Shown in pieces: positions 1 through 9,846 of a DNA stretch of 64,000 nt. The translations under genes and the position numbers were made by a program. The notes beneath the pieces are model-generated. The model was not told the DNA's origin. It was given only the letters and a program-made list of their open reading frames with translations, and made no database searches. The DNA is from Trileptium ribeirensis. Taxonomy: Eukaryota; Nematoda; Enoplea; Enoplida; Thoracostomopsidae. The stretch spans positions 1-64,000 of the forward strand of contig JASANE010000608.1 in NCBI GenBank assembly GCA_030248225.1. The letters are read 5' to 3'. How positions within the stretch are numbered: the stretch's first letter is position 1; each line of letters opens with the position of its first letter.

Positions 1-945
1 TTTAGTCGCTACTGGTTTTACGGTGATAGAACATTTCGCGACCGCTTTAGTGTATAAAACGGTCGATATATTTTGTCTGGATCTGCGCTTAATTACATCA
101 AAATATCCGCTGTATTGATCCGATAAACCGCGATTATTCCGCATTACTGCCAAGTGAGGGCCGATTTCCAATGAATTTCGCGGCGTCACTGGCATTTTGA
201 GGTCACGGAATATTATGACACTAAGGTGTTATCAACTTCAATAATAAATAATGCTAAATTTAGCAAAATACGGTTTATACCATAAAGAACTGAAATCATT
301 AATAAGAGTAAATTAATATTATTTTAACGTTTACAAGTGTTACAACCTCAGGCCTCTTCGGCCTAGTACAAAGAGCCATGAATATTATTTCTAACGTTTA
401 CAAGTGTCGCAACCTCAGACCTCTCCGGCCTAGTAGAAACAGACCTCTCTAACCGTCCCATTGCAGCTAAGTAGTGGTATATGTTAACAATCACCAAAAT
501 AGATTATACACGTTTCATGATTCATCGAACAGTCAAAATGGATTGGTCTACAGCACTCTAAATATTCGGATGTTGAGAGGAATCTTCGGCCAATGCCGAA
601 TGGCCTCTTCGGCCAACATTGCCTACCACTACTCGGTACGTACATGAATCGTTGAACATCAGAAATAAACAGAGAACTACCATGGAAATCGTTTAATTAA
701 AACATCGGAAGAACATATTTTTGTTGTGACTACGAACTCAGCTGCGCTGGTTTGTAGATACAGGAACTGCACGAGTTGCAAAGTTCTTACCAAGAATTAC
801 AAAGAAACTGCAAATAATACATTATATATTATTGAAAAGGGCCCAGATAATGTTAAAATTTATAGAAGTGCAACATTATTTATTTTTTTTAAATATTACA
901 AGAAGTTGTTGTATATATAACTGACTAATTACGTTTGGAATTGGT
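1..945. other. Left flank: repeats and hairpins, no gene
   Basis: No coding potential is visible. Two tandem related blocks (about 324-366 and 391-433) both read taacgtttacaagtg, then a C-rich segment, then a palindrome ending in ggcctagta. Good 5-bp-stem hairpins with a TCTTC loop lie at 350-364 (stem AGGCC) and 601-615 (stem TGGCC), and a mismatched one at 417-431. The 3' LTR of the retroelement to the right would be expected here, but I cannot align this flank to the sequence on the other side of the element. Confidence 0.5.
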
Positions 946-3900
946 TTAACAACGAGTACGTAACTGATATCTATCCAATCCTGGTCGATATGTGGTAGGC
1001 GCTGATCGACTTGGAGATGCCCTTCCCTTTTGATTGCCGCTCAGGGTTTGGTCTCCATGATCACTTAAAACTGATTCGTGATTTTTACCCGTGTCTTCGA
1101 CTTCGACCCAACCAGCGGCGTCGTCTACATCTAGAACATGATCTAGCTCGCCCGGCTCATTCCTCACGTCCTGATCATCATTACGTACCGCTTTTAAACG
1201 ACGCACGTTCACGCGCTTGCTTACAACACGCGTTGATTTCTGTACAGGTTCAATCCACGCTCCGGTTCCATCTGGAGACAGGTTGATTACTCGATAAGGA
1301 CCACGCCAATGTCGACTAAACTTTTTGGACTTGTCAGTGGTTACCGGTACATGCAAATAAACTCTGTCACCCTCCAAGAACGGAAGCCCCCTACTCTTCC
1401 GATCGTGCACACGCTTCTGTCTTGCCTGCGATTTACCGGTCGTTTGAGACGCTATATCCCATGCTGTAGTCAGTTTCAGCGCTATTTCATTTGCGCCACC
1501 ATCACCATGTGATTCTTTCGGACTTTGCATCCACACATCGAGTGGTAGCACAGGATCACGGCCAAAATTAAGGAAGAATGGCGACTCACCAGTAGATTCA
1601 TGTACGCTGGTTCGATAGGCGAAACATATGTACGGCAAAATTTGATCCCAATTATCCTGATTTTGATTAACATACAAACTAACCATGGTTTTCATCGTTC
1701 TACTAAACCGTTCAACCATGCCGTCGCCAGCAGGATGATAAGCTGTGGTATTTAACTTCTTGACACCAAGGAGGCGACAAGTCTCCTGCATAATATTCGA
1801 AACTAAGTTTGAACCTTGGTCTGTCAAAAACCGTGCCGGAACACCAAACCGGCATGCCACCTCTTCAACAAAAATTTTTGCTATAGTGGTTGATACAGTG
1901 TTTGGTAGCGCAAAGCATTCGACCCATTTTGTAAAATAATCCATAAAAACGATTACATGAGTGTTGCCAGACTTTGATTTCGGAAGTGGTCCAACAATGT
2001 CGCACGCGATTTGATACCACGGTGCTATAACTGGAATGGGATGCAATGGTGGTACTGTGTAACGTGCAGGAGCTTTTCGAGTTGCACAGGCTTCACAGCT
2101 ACTACACCATTTTTTGACATCATAGTACATTGATGACCAGTAATATCGAACTGCTACTTTTTGGTATGTCTTCCGAATGCCTAGGTGGCCGCCAAATAAA
2201 TGGTCGTGACACGCATTAAGCACTTGTTTACGTAATTCCTTTGGTACGTAAAGCTGCTTCTGGCCACGAACACTTGACGTTCGAAACAGTATTCCATCCT
2301 TCAAGAACCACGGCTGCTTAAAAGATGGATCCCGAGCAATACAGTCCATTAGCATTGCAGTTTCAGGCTCAGCAAGCTGCAACTGGCGCAGGTCAATGGA
2401 CTGTGCCTGCTGGTCCATCTGCAGTGGCACCAATTCAAGTGTTGACACTGGAGCCAAATATATTTCTTGTTCTTCACCTCTTGTTTTCAACACCTTGTTG
2501 CATACGTCGCACACGACTGTAGTGCCGTCCATCACTGGGAAATCTGCAGAATCTGGTCGTCGAGATAGCGAATCAGCATTAGCATTATCCTTTCCAGCCC
2601 TGTGCACAATTTCCATGTCATATTCTTGCAGCAGCAGAGACCATCGGCTGAGTCTCACATGCGGATCCTTCACCGTTAGAAGCCACTTCAAAGGTTGATG
2701 ATCGGTTATTATGAGAAATTTTCTACCGTATAAATATGGTCGAAAGTGCCGAATTGCCCAAACTACCGCCAATGTTTCACGTTCGATTACTGAGTAGCGT
2801 CGTTCAGCTTTAGTGAGCGTCCTGCTTGCAAAAGAAATAGGATGTTCTTTGTTATCGTCATTCCTTTGGCTCAATACTGCACCAATTGCATCATCACTAG
2901 CATCAGTCTGCACAACAAATTGAGCTGAAAAATTTGGAAATGCCAAAACAGGTGCATTTGACAATAACTGCTTTAATTTGTCAAAAGATTTTTGTGCAGC
3001 CGTTGACCACTGAAATTTTACATGTTTCTTTACCAACGCATGAAGCGGAGCAGCCAATTTTGAAAAACGCCAGATAAACTGACGGTAATAAGATGTCAAT
3101 CCAAGCAAGCTCTGCACTTCCTTAATTGATTTAGGCACGGGCCATTGAACGATTTTTTCCACTTTTGCGCATTCCGGAAACATCCCATCTTTAGATAACA
3201 CGTGACCTAGGAACGGCACCGTTTGTCGACCAAACTGGCATTTTTCGAGTGTTAGCTTCAGATTTGCTAATCGAAGCCGTTCGAATACCATTCTGAGTCG
3301 ATGCAACAGTTCAGTTGGTGTAGAGCCGACTACCAAAATGTCATCCAAATAAACTAAACAAATTTTCCAGTCAAGACCAGCCAAAACATTTTCCATCAGC
3401 CTCTGGAATGTCGCAGGCGCGTTTGTCAGCCCGAAAGGTAACTTGTTATATTCGTACAGTCCTTCAAATGGTACGAAAGCTGTTTTATGTTTACTGCCAG
3501 GGTCCATTGCTATCTGATGATATCCGCTTTTCATATCCAGCGTACAAAAATATTTGGCTTTATCCAGTGTCCCCATTACGTCGTCAATTCTTTTCATGGG
3601 GTAGCTGTCACGTCTAGTTACAGCATTCAATTTCCGGTAGTCAATGCAATATCGCCATTTCCCATTCTTCTTTCTGACTAGCACAGTTGGAGATGCCCAT
3701 TCGCTTGTGGACCGTTGTATTATACCATTTTTTAGCATTTCTTGAATTTGGTTAGCAACTTCTTCCCGCATGGCGAAGGCTGTTCTGTATGGTTTCTGTT
3801 TTATAGGAGTCGCAGATCCTGTATCGATAGTATGGTATATCTTTGTAGCGCAGCGAAGATCATGGTCTCCTTCTGAAAATAAATCTTCGTATTCGAATAA

Positions 3901-4374
3901 TAACGCCTTTAGCTGAAACTTATAGTCATCGTCAAACTCGCACTGATCCAAATTGAGGTTAGCAAATTTCGCATCCGATTGTCGACATGTGGGAGGGCAA
4001 ATTGTTGTTTTCGCTGTGCTACTTGAATAGACTTGTACGTCCATATTCATAACATCTTGGCTATCTATGGCTGACACTTCAGCCACCCTTAGACCATTTC
4101 GTAGAACAACAGGGGCCGTAGTAGGATTGAAGATTCTAACTGGTACAGTATGCTGGTCACCAACCTGGGTTACGGATGGTGCAACGACAGCACCGCACTT
4201 TTCAAATACTTGTGCTAAAGGCTCTAGGAATATTGGTTCAGTTTTCGATGATGAAACCTTTCCTTGTACCACGATTTCAGTTCTTGGAGGCACGTTGACC
4301 GTATCCAACAGTGTTACGTAACCGACTTCAGCGGACCGGCTTCCTATTTTAACTACGTCGCCATTCACGTGCAT
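946..4374 (-). CDS. pol: Pol: reverse transcriptase-RNase H-integrase
   Basis: An uninterrupted 1142-residue ORF. Residues 1-150 look like the region after a retropepsin. Reverse transcriptase spans ~190-390 (first Asp at D280 in TLDMKSGYHQI, YLDD at 342-345). RNase H spans ~480-605 (D491, E531, D558, D601). Integrase has an H-H-C-C zinc finger (~723-760; C757, C760), a DDE core (D792, D852, E888) and a WRGPY motif at ~1023. It would copy the element RNA into DNA and insert it in the host genome. The start ATG overlaps the end of the upstream ORF, which lies in the other frame. A run of six A's (plus strand 4379-4384) just upstream makes a -1 frameshift possible; reinitiation is the alternative. 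All expected catalytic residues are present. This is the best-preserved gene of the element. Confidence 0.96.
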   Translation of the reverse strand: MHVNGDVVKIGSRSAEVGYVTLLDTVNVPPRTEIVVQGKVSSSKTEPIFLEPLAQVFEKCGAVVAPSVTQVGDQHTVPVRIFNPTTAPVVLRNGLRVAEVSAIDSQDVMNMDVQVYSSSTAKTTICPPTCRQSDAKFANLNLDQCEFDDDYKFQLKALLFEYEDLFSEGDHDLRCATKIYHTIDTGSATPIKQKPYRTAFAMREEVANQIQEMLKNGIIQRSTSEWASPTVLVRKKNGKWRYCIDYRKLNAVTRRDSYPMKRIDDVMGTLDKAKYFCTLDMKSGYHQIAMDPGSKHKTAFVPFEGLYEYNKLPFGLTNAPATFQRLMENVLAGLDWKICLVYLDDILVVGSTPTELLHRLRMVFERLRLANLKLTLEKCQFGRQTVPFLGHVLSKDGMFPECAKVEKIVQWPVPKSIKEVQSLLGLTSYYRQFIWRFSKLAAPLHALVKKHVKFQWSTAAQKSFDKLKQLLSNAPVLAFPNFSAQFVVQTDASDDAIGAVLSQRNDDNKEHPISFASRTLTKAERRYSVIERETLAVVWAIRHFRPYLYGRKFLIITDHQPLKWLLTVKDPHVRLSRWSLLLQEYDMEIVHRAGKDNANADSLSRRPDSADFPVMDGTTVVCDVCNKVLKTRGEEQEIYLAPVSTLELVPLQMDQQAQSIDLRQLQLAEPETAMLMDCIARDPSFKQPWFLKDGILFRTSSVRGQKQLYVPKELRKQVLNACHDHLFGGHLGIRKTYQKVAVRYYWSSMYYDVKKWCSSCEACATRKAPARYTVPPLHPIPVIAPWYQIACDIVGPLPKSKSGNTHVIVFMDYFTKWVECFALPNTVSTTIAKIFVEEVACRFGVPARFLTDQGSNLVSNIMQETCRLLGVKKLNTTAYHPAGDGMVERFSRTMKTMVSLYVNQNQDNWDQILPYICFAYRTSVHESTGESPFFLNFGRDPVLPLDVWMQSPKESHGDGGANEIALKLTTAWDIASQTTGKSQARQKRVHDRKSRGLPFLEGDRVYLHVPVTTDKSKKFSRHWRGPYRVINLSPDGTGAWIEPVQKSTRVVSKRVNVRRLKAVRNDDQDVRNEPGELDHVLDVDDAAGWVEVEDTGKNHESVLSDHGDQTLSGNQKGRASPSRSAPTTYRPGLDRYQLRTRC

Positions 4375-6014
4375 TGTATTTTTTCGTAATTCAGTTTTAT
4401 GTCACCCATTTGTTCCATATCATCGCGTCCGATGATCAGAGAATACGGCAAGCTGGGTGTAATGTGTAAATTACCAGCGAAAGTAGAATTTCCTAACCGA
4501 AGTTCTGCCTCCATTTTTCCCACCGTCGGCATCAAGTGACCCGATGCGGAACGAACTGTTTTGTGCATTCTACTAGAAGGATTCGGTTGTTGTGTGGTCA
4601 ACTTTTTAGCAGCTTCAATTGTTATCAATGATATCTCAGCACCCGTATCGACGAGTGCGTGCAATGGCATACGGTTAACATAAACAATAATTGCACCCTC
4701 GATCACCTTCCCTAGTATAGAATTTACTGTCAGATTGAATGGTTGAAATTCGGTTAATTCGTCACGCATTTGTTGTGTATTAACTATAATTTCTGGATCC
4801 TGACAAGTTCCCACATTCCTAGAGATTTCGTTGAAACGTGGTGAACAACGAGATAAAACGATTTGTTGAGGATTGTAAAATCCCTGCATTTTAGTAGCGA
4901 GTCGCTGCCCATAGGAGTTCAGCTGTGTAGCCGAGATCCAGCGACGGAAGCATGTCTTCCACATCACAACTGATGTAACATAGATGCAGCATCCGAAAAT
5001 CCATAGTTGCGTTGGGTCAACGCTGAAACCATATAAAAACCCGAATAGTCCAGTGTCCACTATATTTGTTGCTGCTTTAGATGCCGCATATTTCGAGTGT
5101 CGACCATCTGTCCGTACCCCCAGAAGTTTAAACACTTTTTGCTGATTATTGTATGTGTGCCATAATTCGTTTAGCGATATATGACTACGCATTTCTTCCA
5201 TTCGATACATGATAACTGGGTGGAACAAGAGTTTAGGCAAGGTTAAGATTTTAGGTGTGGACATGAGTTGTGGCAGGCGATTAGCTTTTTGAACTTTATT
5301 TAGCGTTCCAGATCGTTGATAGTAAAATTCTCCTTTGGCTAGTGCGAGTGGAATATCTTCGTGATACCGACAATCTACTTCTCTTGTATGTTGGTGTATT
5401 ATATTTGTCGTGGTATCTAGGTAACCAGTATGATAATTTCCCGTTGCATTAAATCGTATTGGAATTCCTGATGTGCAAGTATCGTTCATTGGTAGAATTT
5501 CAAATTCATGTATCTCATTACAAGGCCAGACCTCGATCAGGTCGCCCCCAGTTGATGCAATAAGGTTGTTGTAGCCCAGAAGGATACGCATTGCTAATGT
5601 AGGATTAGACATAATGTATGATTCGATTAGATCAGAAACTGTTTTCATTCGGTTGCGTGTGGACGACATTGCGTGGTCAAAAGAGAAGGATATCACTTCC
5701 CTTATATGTATTTCTAGCGCTTGCAAGCCGGACGCTAACATTTCCGGAGTTATTATACCCACTGTCTGGTCACGTTTCATCCGTGTCGCAGGACTATCTA
5801 TCTCGTTTGGACTTGACTGCTTATGTGCTTTGAAGTCCGTGTTAACACCGTACTGTTGCTGCAACTCCACTTTCAAGATTTTAAATGGGATTCCTTGATC
5901 ACTCAAGCGAATTTGGTTGCGTTTACAGTCCGTTGCTTTCTTGTTTTGCTCAAATGTGAGCGCTAGAGACGCTTCACTGGACAGCCATTGCCGTCCACGA
6001 AGTTTCCCTTCCAT
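4365..6014 (-). CDS. Envelope-like C-terminal part fused to aspartic protease
   Basis: 549 residues from the first ATG; the frame is open up to the amber codon at 6060-6062 and is the same frame as the preceding ORF. Residues 1-330 are a Cys-containing, mostly extracellular-looking continuation of the envelope-like domain. A membrane segment lies at ~336-352 (LWIFGCCIYVTSVVMW), followed by basic residues. From ~430 comes a retropepsin-type domain with the active-site motif DTGAEIS (D456) and a late LIIGRD motif (~526-531). The protease would cleave the polyprotein. Protease downstream of a membrane protein in the same ORF is unusual. The ORF ends 10 nt inside the pol ORF, in a different frame. 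I could not assign the envelope-like part to a named glycoprotein family. Confidence 0.85.
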   Translation of the reverse strand: MEGKLRGRQWLSSEASLALTFEQNKKATDCKRNQIRLSDQGIPFKILKVELQQQYGVNTDFKAHKQSSPNEIDSPATRMKRDQTVGIITPEMLASGLQALEIHIREVISFSFDHAMSSTRNRMKTVSDLIESYIMSNPTLAMRILLGYNNLIASTGGDLIEVWPCNEIHEFEILPMNDTCTSGIPIRFNATGNYHTGYLDTTTNIIHQHTREVDCRYHEDIPLALAKGEFYYQRSGTLNKVQKANRLPQLMSTPKILTLPKLLFHPVIMYRMEEMRSHISLNELWHTYNNQQKVFKLLGVRTDGRHSKYAASKAATNIVDTGLFGFLYGFSVDPTQLWIFGCCIYVTSVVMWKTCFRRWISATQLNSYGQRLATKMQGFYNPQQIVLSRCSPRFNEISRNVGTCQDPEIIVNTQQMRDELTEFQPFNLTVNSILGKVIEGAIIVYVNRMPLHALVDTGAEISLITIEAAKKLTTQQPNPSSRMHKTVRSASGHLMPTVGKMEAELRLGNSTFAGNLHITPSLPYSLIIGRDDMEQMGDIKLNYEKIQCT

Positions 6015-6059
6015 CTCTTTCCATGGAAGAATGGCACAATGTTCAGTTTCATTTGGCTT

Positions 6060-9000
6060 CTATATCAGCACTTTCCCATCCTCGAGCGCACATGCACCTG
6101 AGTGGTAGTCACATTGTGATACGTCGCCAGCAGTGGACTCCGGCATCGATTCGGAATGCCTTTTATATATCTTAGCAGGCATTAGAAAACAGTTAGTTGC
6201 GCGAAATATTTTCCAACGGCAGCAGTGTATGCCACCGCCGGGGTACCACCATTTCAATTTATGATCAGTTGTCCACAAATTGCCGCGCTGCACCAGTGGT
6301 TCATTACCACATTGCTTGTATTGTTTCATCCTGCGACAATCTTCAGCAGTCACGGTTTCCACAATCGTAGTTTCTTCCTTCAAATTTTCATCATTGAAAA
6401 AATACGTAAAGGCTTTAACTTGGTTGGTGATCTTATGACAAAGCCATGCCTCGCTCACGAACTTAATAATATTGTGTTTATACATCCGTACCGTTGCCTC
6501 AACTGGGCGCTGCAATTCGCTACGATTAGATAATTCACAATCTGCTGCTTGCGATAGTCTCCAAATCTGCTTATGCTGTATTGTCTGGCAGACAAGAGGA
6601 TTGGGGAACTTCATCTCGCCCGTTGCACCCATACTGGCGTTTAGGGTTATTAAAAATATGTACCATATTATAATTAAAAGTAAACTGCTAATGCGGTGCT
6701 TAATGCCGCTGCCGGATCGTCGTTGTAGTGATTGGTCCCCAGCTGACACTTGGTTACATGCGTGGTATTGTAGATTATCTGTGCTTTGAGAATTATGGTT
6801 GATAGGAGCATTGATACTTTGATTTCCAGCCTGTTGATTTACTTGACTATCACTTAATGTTCGTTTCCTTTCTATCGTGGCAAGTTCATTTTGTTCACTG
6901 TTTTTGTAGTCTTCTCCAAGTAATTCCAACAGTTTGGATCTAATACGTGCTTCGGCTACATGGCTGATTTCTACTGCTGGCTTTACGAAAGGCTCTACTG
7001 GTTGCACTTGTGATCGGGTTCCTGTTTGCCTTCGTATTTGCCGTAATCTTTCCTGTTCAAATTCGGCTTCAAGCGTTTGCTCTCTTTCTTCGCGAATTTC
7101 GTCAACTAATTGTCGTTGCCTGATTTCACGCTGAGTTATTGGCTGGTATAGCTCAGGCGGATGCTGGTCAGCTTCCGGTAATGCACCATAATCGGGGCTA
7201 GTATTTCCAAATGCAATTCGGCGCCTCACCATAGCTGCCATCATGGCGGAATTTATCCTTTCTTCTACTGGCAGGTGGTTATGTTCTCGCATTTCCGATG
7301 AAGCAAAGCCGAGCACGCGGAATGAAAACGACTCTCCTAGTCGAAACATCCCTTGATCCGTTAAATAGGGGCTGATCGAAATAACTTCCTCCGAGTTTGG
7401 TCCGAACAGGTTATCGTTCTCCAGCATCACACATGTTGTGCCCAGGGGATTTGTTCGTTGCACTACGTTTTCAAGCGTGTGTCGAAAACAGTCCCAAATA
7501 TCTGGTGGCACATCACGACGGTAGGTTATATTTGACCAATAGACACGATCAACTGAGTACGCTATGTTATTCAGCAGGGAGACAACTCGACGTATCGCGC
7601 GCTTTATTTCTATATACAGCCGCTGGTGATGGGACCATCCGATTGCATTCAAGTTGGTCAAGTTGTATGTACCAGCATGTATTATGACACTAACGGGGCC
7701 GTTATCTTGAGGCAAGGACTGCAAAGCCCCTTCTAGTAGTTCATCGACACATTCGATTCGTAGTCCGGAGCGCCACTGTCTTATAGACCCAGGTGTATCC
7801 GTCATCCGTTGTAACTGGTCATCTCCCACAAATATATATTCAATAGGTATATCGGGTTCAGAACCTTGGCGCATCTGGGCCGCCTCCAGGACGTTATTGT
7901 TATGATCATTGTCAAAATGTTCGCCCTCGTTGTCTGTCGGCTCAATAGTCTCCGCTGGTTCCGTGTTTTCCACTTCTTGTTGCACCGACAACGCTGGCAC
8001 CATAGGTGCCGAACCTGGCCCAACTGCTTCCTTCTTCGAATTGCGTTCCTCAATTCGATTTGTAGCGTGCAGGCATTGTATTTGTTCACTAGGGACGGGA
8101 AACCGTTCAGAGCCCGGTTGTACGCGGCGCCATAAATCTGAATTATCGCGACCTACAACAGTGCCCACGAATGCTTCAGCCACAGAGCCACAGGGTTCTT
8201 CATTTTGATTGCAGCGAACCACCGTATTGGTACTGCTATCCGGAATGGTATTACACTGAAAATGAGCCAATGTTGCCGAAGAGGTGTTTCGCGCTGATCG
8301 CCTTGTAGTGCCAGATTCACCAGTAACTCTGGCTTGGTTGCTAAACTGTGAGGCGTTGCCAACTAGTCGTCTACTTAAGGAAACGCCGTGGGTTTGGTTG
8401 GCTCGACAATCACGAGTGTTATGAGTGCTGGTTCGATGAAATTCACAGTACATGCTGCGAACTCGATTACCGTTGCAGGAAATTGCCGTGTGCCCAGCAC
8501 GACCGCATATTTGACAAACCGGTCGATTGTTCAACGTAAAGTGTTGTCGGTCATACATAGGTGAATCGGCATAGGTTTGAGACTGATAATTATTGTGACT
8601 TGCTTCCCGATTGGAACCATGAAAGTTATTACTGGTTCTGCGTGTGATAGCCTGCGATTCCTCAAGTCTACGAGTTGCTTGACGTAACTGTGCGACCTGG
8701 CTCACTAAATCACGAGCCCAATCGCGTGGAGCTGATGAAATAGGTAGCGGCTGTGTAACATCTCTTGCAATTGCTGACACTCCGACTATGGGCGATCCCC
8801 GTCGACCAACGTTAAGTTTCGTCTCAATGCGTTCTGCTGCCAGAATTGCTTCCGCCATAGACTTTGGTCCCATTACTTTAACTTCTTCCCTAATTTCAGG
8901 CTTTAAGCCAGCAATAAATTTATTCCGCAAATTAGTTTGCTTCTCTGAGTCAACAGTCATATAACTAAGTGCTGACTGTGCAAGCTCAGTGAGAGACCGT

Positions 9001-9083
9001 GCGTAGCAGCTCACCGATTCCGTGGAACCCTGGCTCCGTATGTCATATTTGTCGCTCATGTATCTTTTCCGATTATCAGTCAT
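6060..9083 (-). CDS. gag: Gag zinc knuckles + SGNH-like domain + membrane/Cys-rich region
   Basis: 1007 residues from the first ATG; the frame is open back to ~9131. Residues 1-100 continue Gag capsid. Nucleocapsid knuckles are CX2CX4HX4C at 190-203 and a variant CX2HX4HX4C at ~213-226. An acidic linker follows. Residues ~414-600 resemble an SGNH/GDSL hydrolase: YIFVGDDQL (block I; Asp where the nucleophile Ser is expected), VIIHAGTYNL (block III) and TDQGMFRLG (block V), so catalytic residues look degenerate. A charged coiled-coil-like stretch spans ~650-690. A hydrophobic segment at ~798-818 could be a signal or anchor. After it comes a Cys/Trp-rich region with a GGGIHCC motif (~949-955). 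It ends at a TAG codon (6060-6062); the downstream ORF continues in the same frame, so this is read-through or a nonsense mutation. Confidence 0.85.
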   Translation of the reverse strand: MTDNRKRYMSDKYDIRSQGSTESVSCYARSLTELAQSALSYMTVDSEKQTNLRNKFIAGLKPEIREEVKVMGPKSMAEAILAAERIETKLNVGRRGSPIVGVSAIARDVTQPLPISSAPRDWARDLVSQVAQLRQATRRLEESQAITRRTSNNFHGSNREASHNNYQSQTYADSPMYDRQHFTLNNRPVCQICGRAGHTAISCNGNRVRSMYCEFHRTSTHNTRDCRANQTHGVSLSRRLVGNASQFSNQARVTGESGTTRRSARNTSSATLAHFQCNTIPDSSTNTVVRCNQNEEPCGSVAEAFVGTVVGRDNSDLWRRVQPGSERFPVPSEQIQCLHATNRIEERNSKKEAVGPGSAPMVPALSVQQEVENTEPAETIEPTDNEGEHFDNDHNNNVLEAAQMRQGSEPDIPIEYIFVGDDQLQRMTDTPGSIRQWRSGLRIECVDELLEGALQSLPQDNGPVSVIIHAGTYNLTNLNAIGWSHHQRLYIEIKRAIRRVVSLLNNIAYSVDRVYWSNITYRRDVPPDIWDCFRHTLENVVQRTNPLGTTCVMLENDNLFGPNSEEVISISPYLTDQGMFRLGESFSFRVLGFASSEMREHNHLPVEERINSAMMAAMVRRRIAFGNTSPDYGALPEADQHPPELYQPITQREIRQRQLVDEIREEREQTLEAEFEQERLRQIRRQTGTRSQVQPVEPFVKPAVEISHVAEARIRSKLLELLGEDYKNSEQNELATIERKRTLSDSQVNQQAGNQSINAPINHNSQSTDNLQYHACNQVSAGDQSLQRRSGSGIKHRISSLLLIIIWYIFLITLNASMGATGEMKFPNPLVCQTIQHKQIWRLSQAADCELSNRSELQRPVEATVRMYKHNIIKFVSEAWLCHKITNQVKAFTYFFNDENLKEETTIVETVTAEDCRRMKQYKQCGNEPLVQRGNLWTTDHKLKWWYPGGGIHCCRWKIFRATNCFLMPAKIYKRHSESMPESTAGDVSQCDYHSGACALEDGKVLI

Positions 9084-9121
9084 TAATGCAGAATTGAGAC
9101 TGGCGACTAACGCATCGTAAT

Positions 9122-9805
9122 TCAGTTTGTCTGATCCAACCCGTTGTAGACGAACTTGGCGTTTTCAGCTAAATATACACCGAGAAGAAATGGTTTGTTT
9201 TCCTGATTCCAAGCATTGGCCAAAAATTTCACTTCAAATTCGTGTATTCGCCAACTTTCAAAATCATCCCCTTTTTCCCCGCTAAATATAGTTATTGGGA
9301 TGTTTGGTCCACGGGAAGACGTGATCGAATGGATGGTAGCCGTATCCGTTAGCGACTCACTTGCGGCAGCGTTCACAACTGAACCGCCCGTAATCACAGT
9401 TTTAGCTTGAAGTTTCTGTGATTCACTAAGATTGTTATTTAATGTGACTAACGACTCTGTATTTTCAGTGACGATTGTGTTAATATGTTTGAGATAGTTT
9501 AGTATCTCAGTGTTAGCCGATAGCTGTGTCGGAATATCTAGGCGCAGGAGGATATCGTCCTGTTTTTTCGCGGAATTCTGTATTGTCGTTAAAAGTTTGC
9601 TTTCTAATTTTAACTGGTTTTGTGCTAAATGTTCCAATCGATGCTGTTGCTGCTCAAGGTGTGATATGACAGTGTCTAGCTCAGTTGATAGCTTGTTTTG
9701 TACCGCGGCAAGTTGGACATCTAGTTGTATTAATGTGCGCTGTTGTCCACGTGCGTCGCGAGCACTGGCATCAGATCCCCGTCTAGGTTGATTGGTGGCC
9801 GTACT
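9122..9805 (-). CDS. gag: Gag N-terminal part (no ATG)
   Basis: The frame is open from a TGA at 9806-9808 to a TGA at 9122-9124. It contains no ATG at all; the nearest candidate initiators are an ACG at 9800-9802 and a TTG at 9635-9637. The first ~75 residues are Gln/Leu-rich and look like a coiled coil. The last ~55 have the look of a retrotransposon capsid N-terminus (PITIFSG, DDFESW, LLGVYL, YNGL). The capsid continues in the next ORF, which is in the -1 frame; the switch point lies at about 9120-9135. Translation must start at a non-ATG codon or on a spliced leader exon, or this copy is damaged. Confidence 0.7.
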   Translation of the reverse strand, partial: STATNQPRRGSDASARDARGQQRTLIQLDVQLAAVQNKLSTELDTVISHLEQQQHRLEHLAQNQLKLESKLLTTIQNSAKKQDDILLRLDIPTQLSANTEILNYLKHINTIVTENTESLVTLNNNLSESQKLQAKTVITGGSVVNAAASESLTDTATIHSITSSRGPNIPITIFSGEKGDDFESWRIHEFEVKFLANAWNQENKPFLLGVYLAENAKFVYNGLDQTN

Positions 9806-9846
9806 TCACTTTATAAAATTGTTAACCAGTATCTAACGTATCCGTA

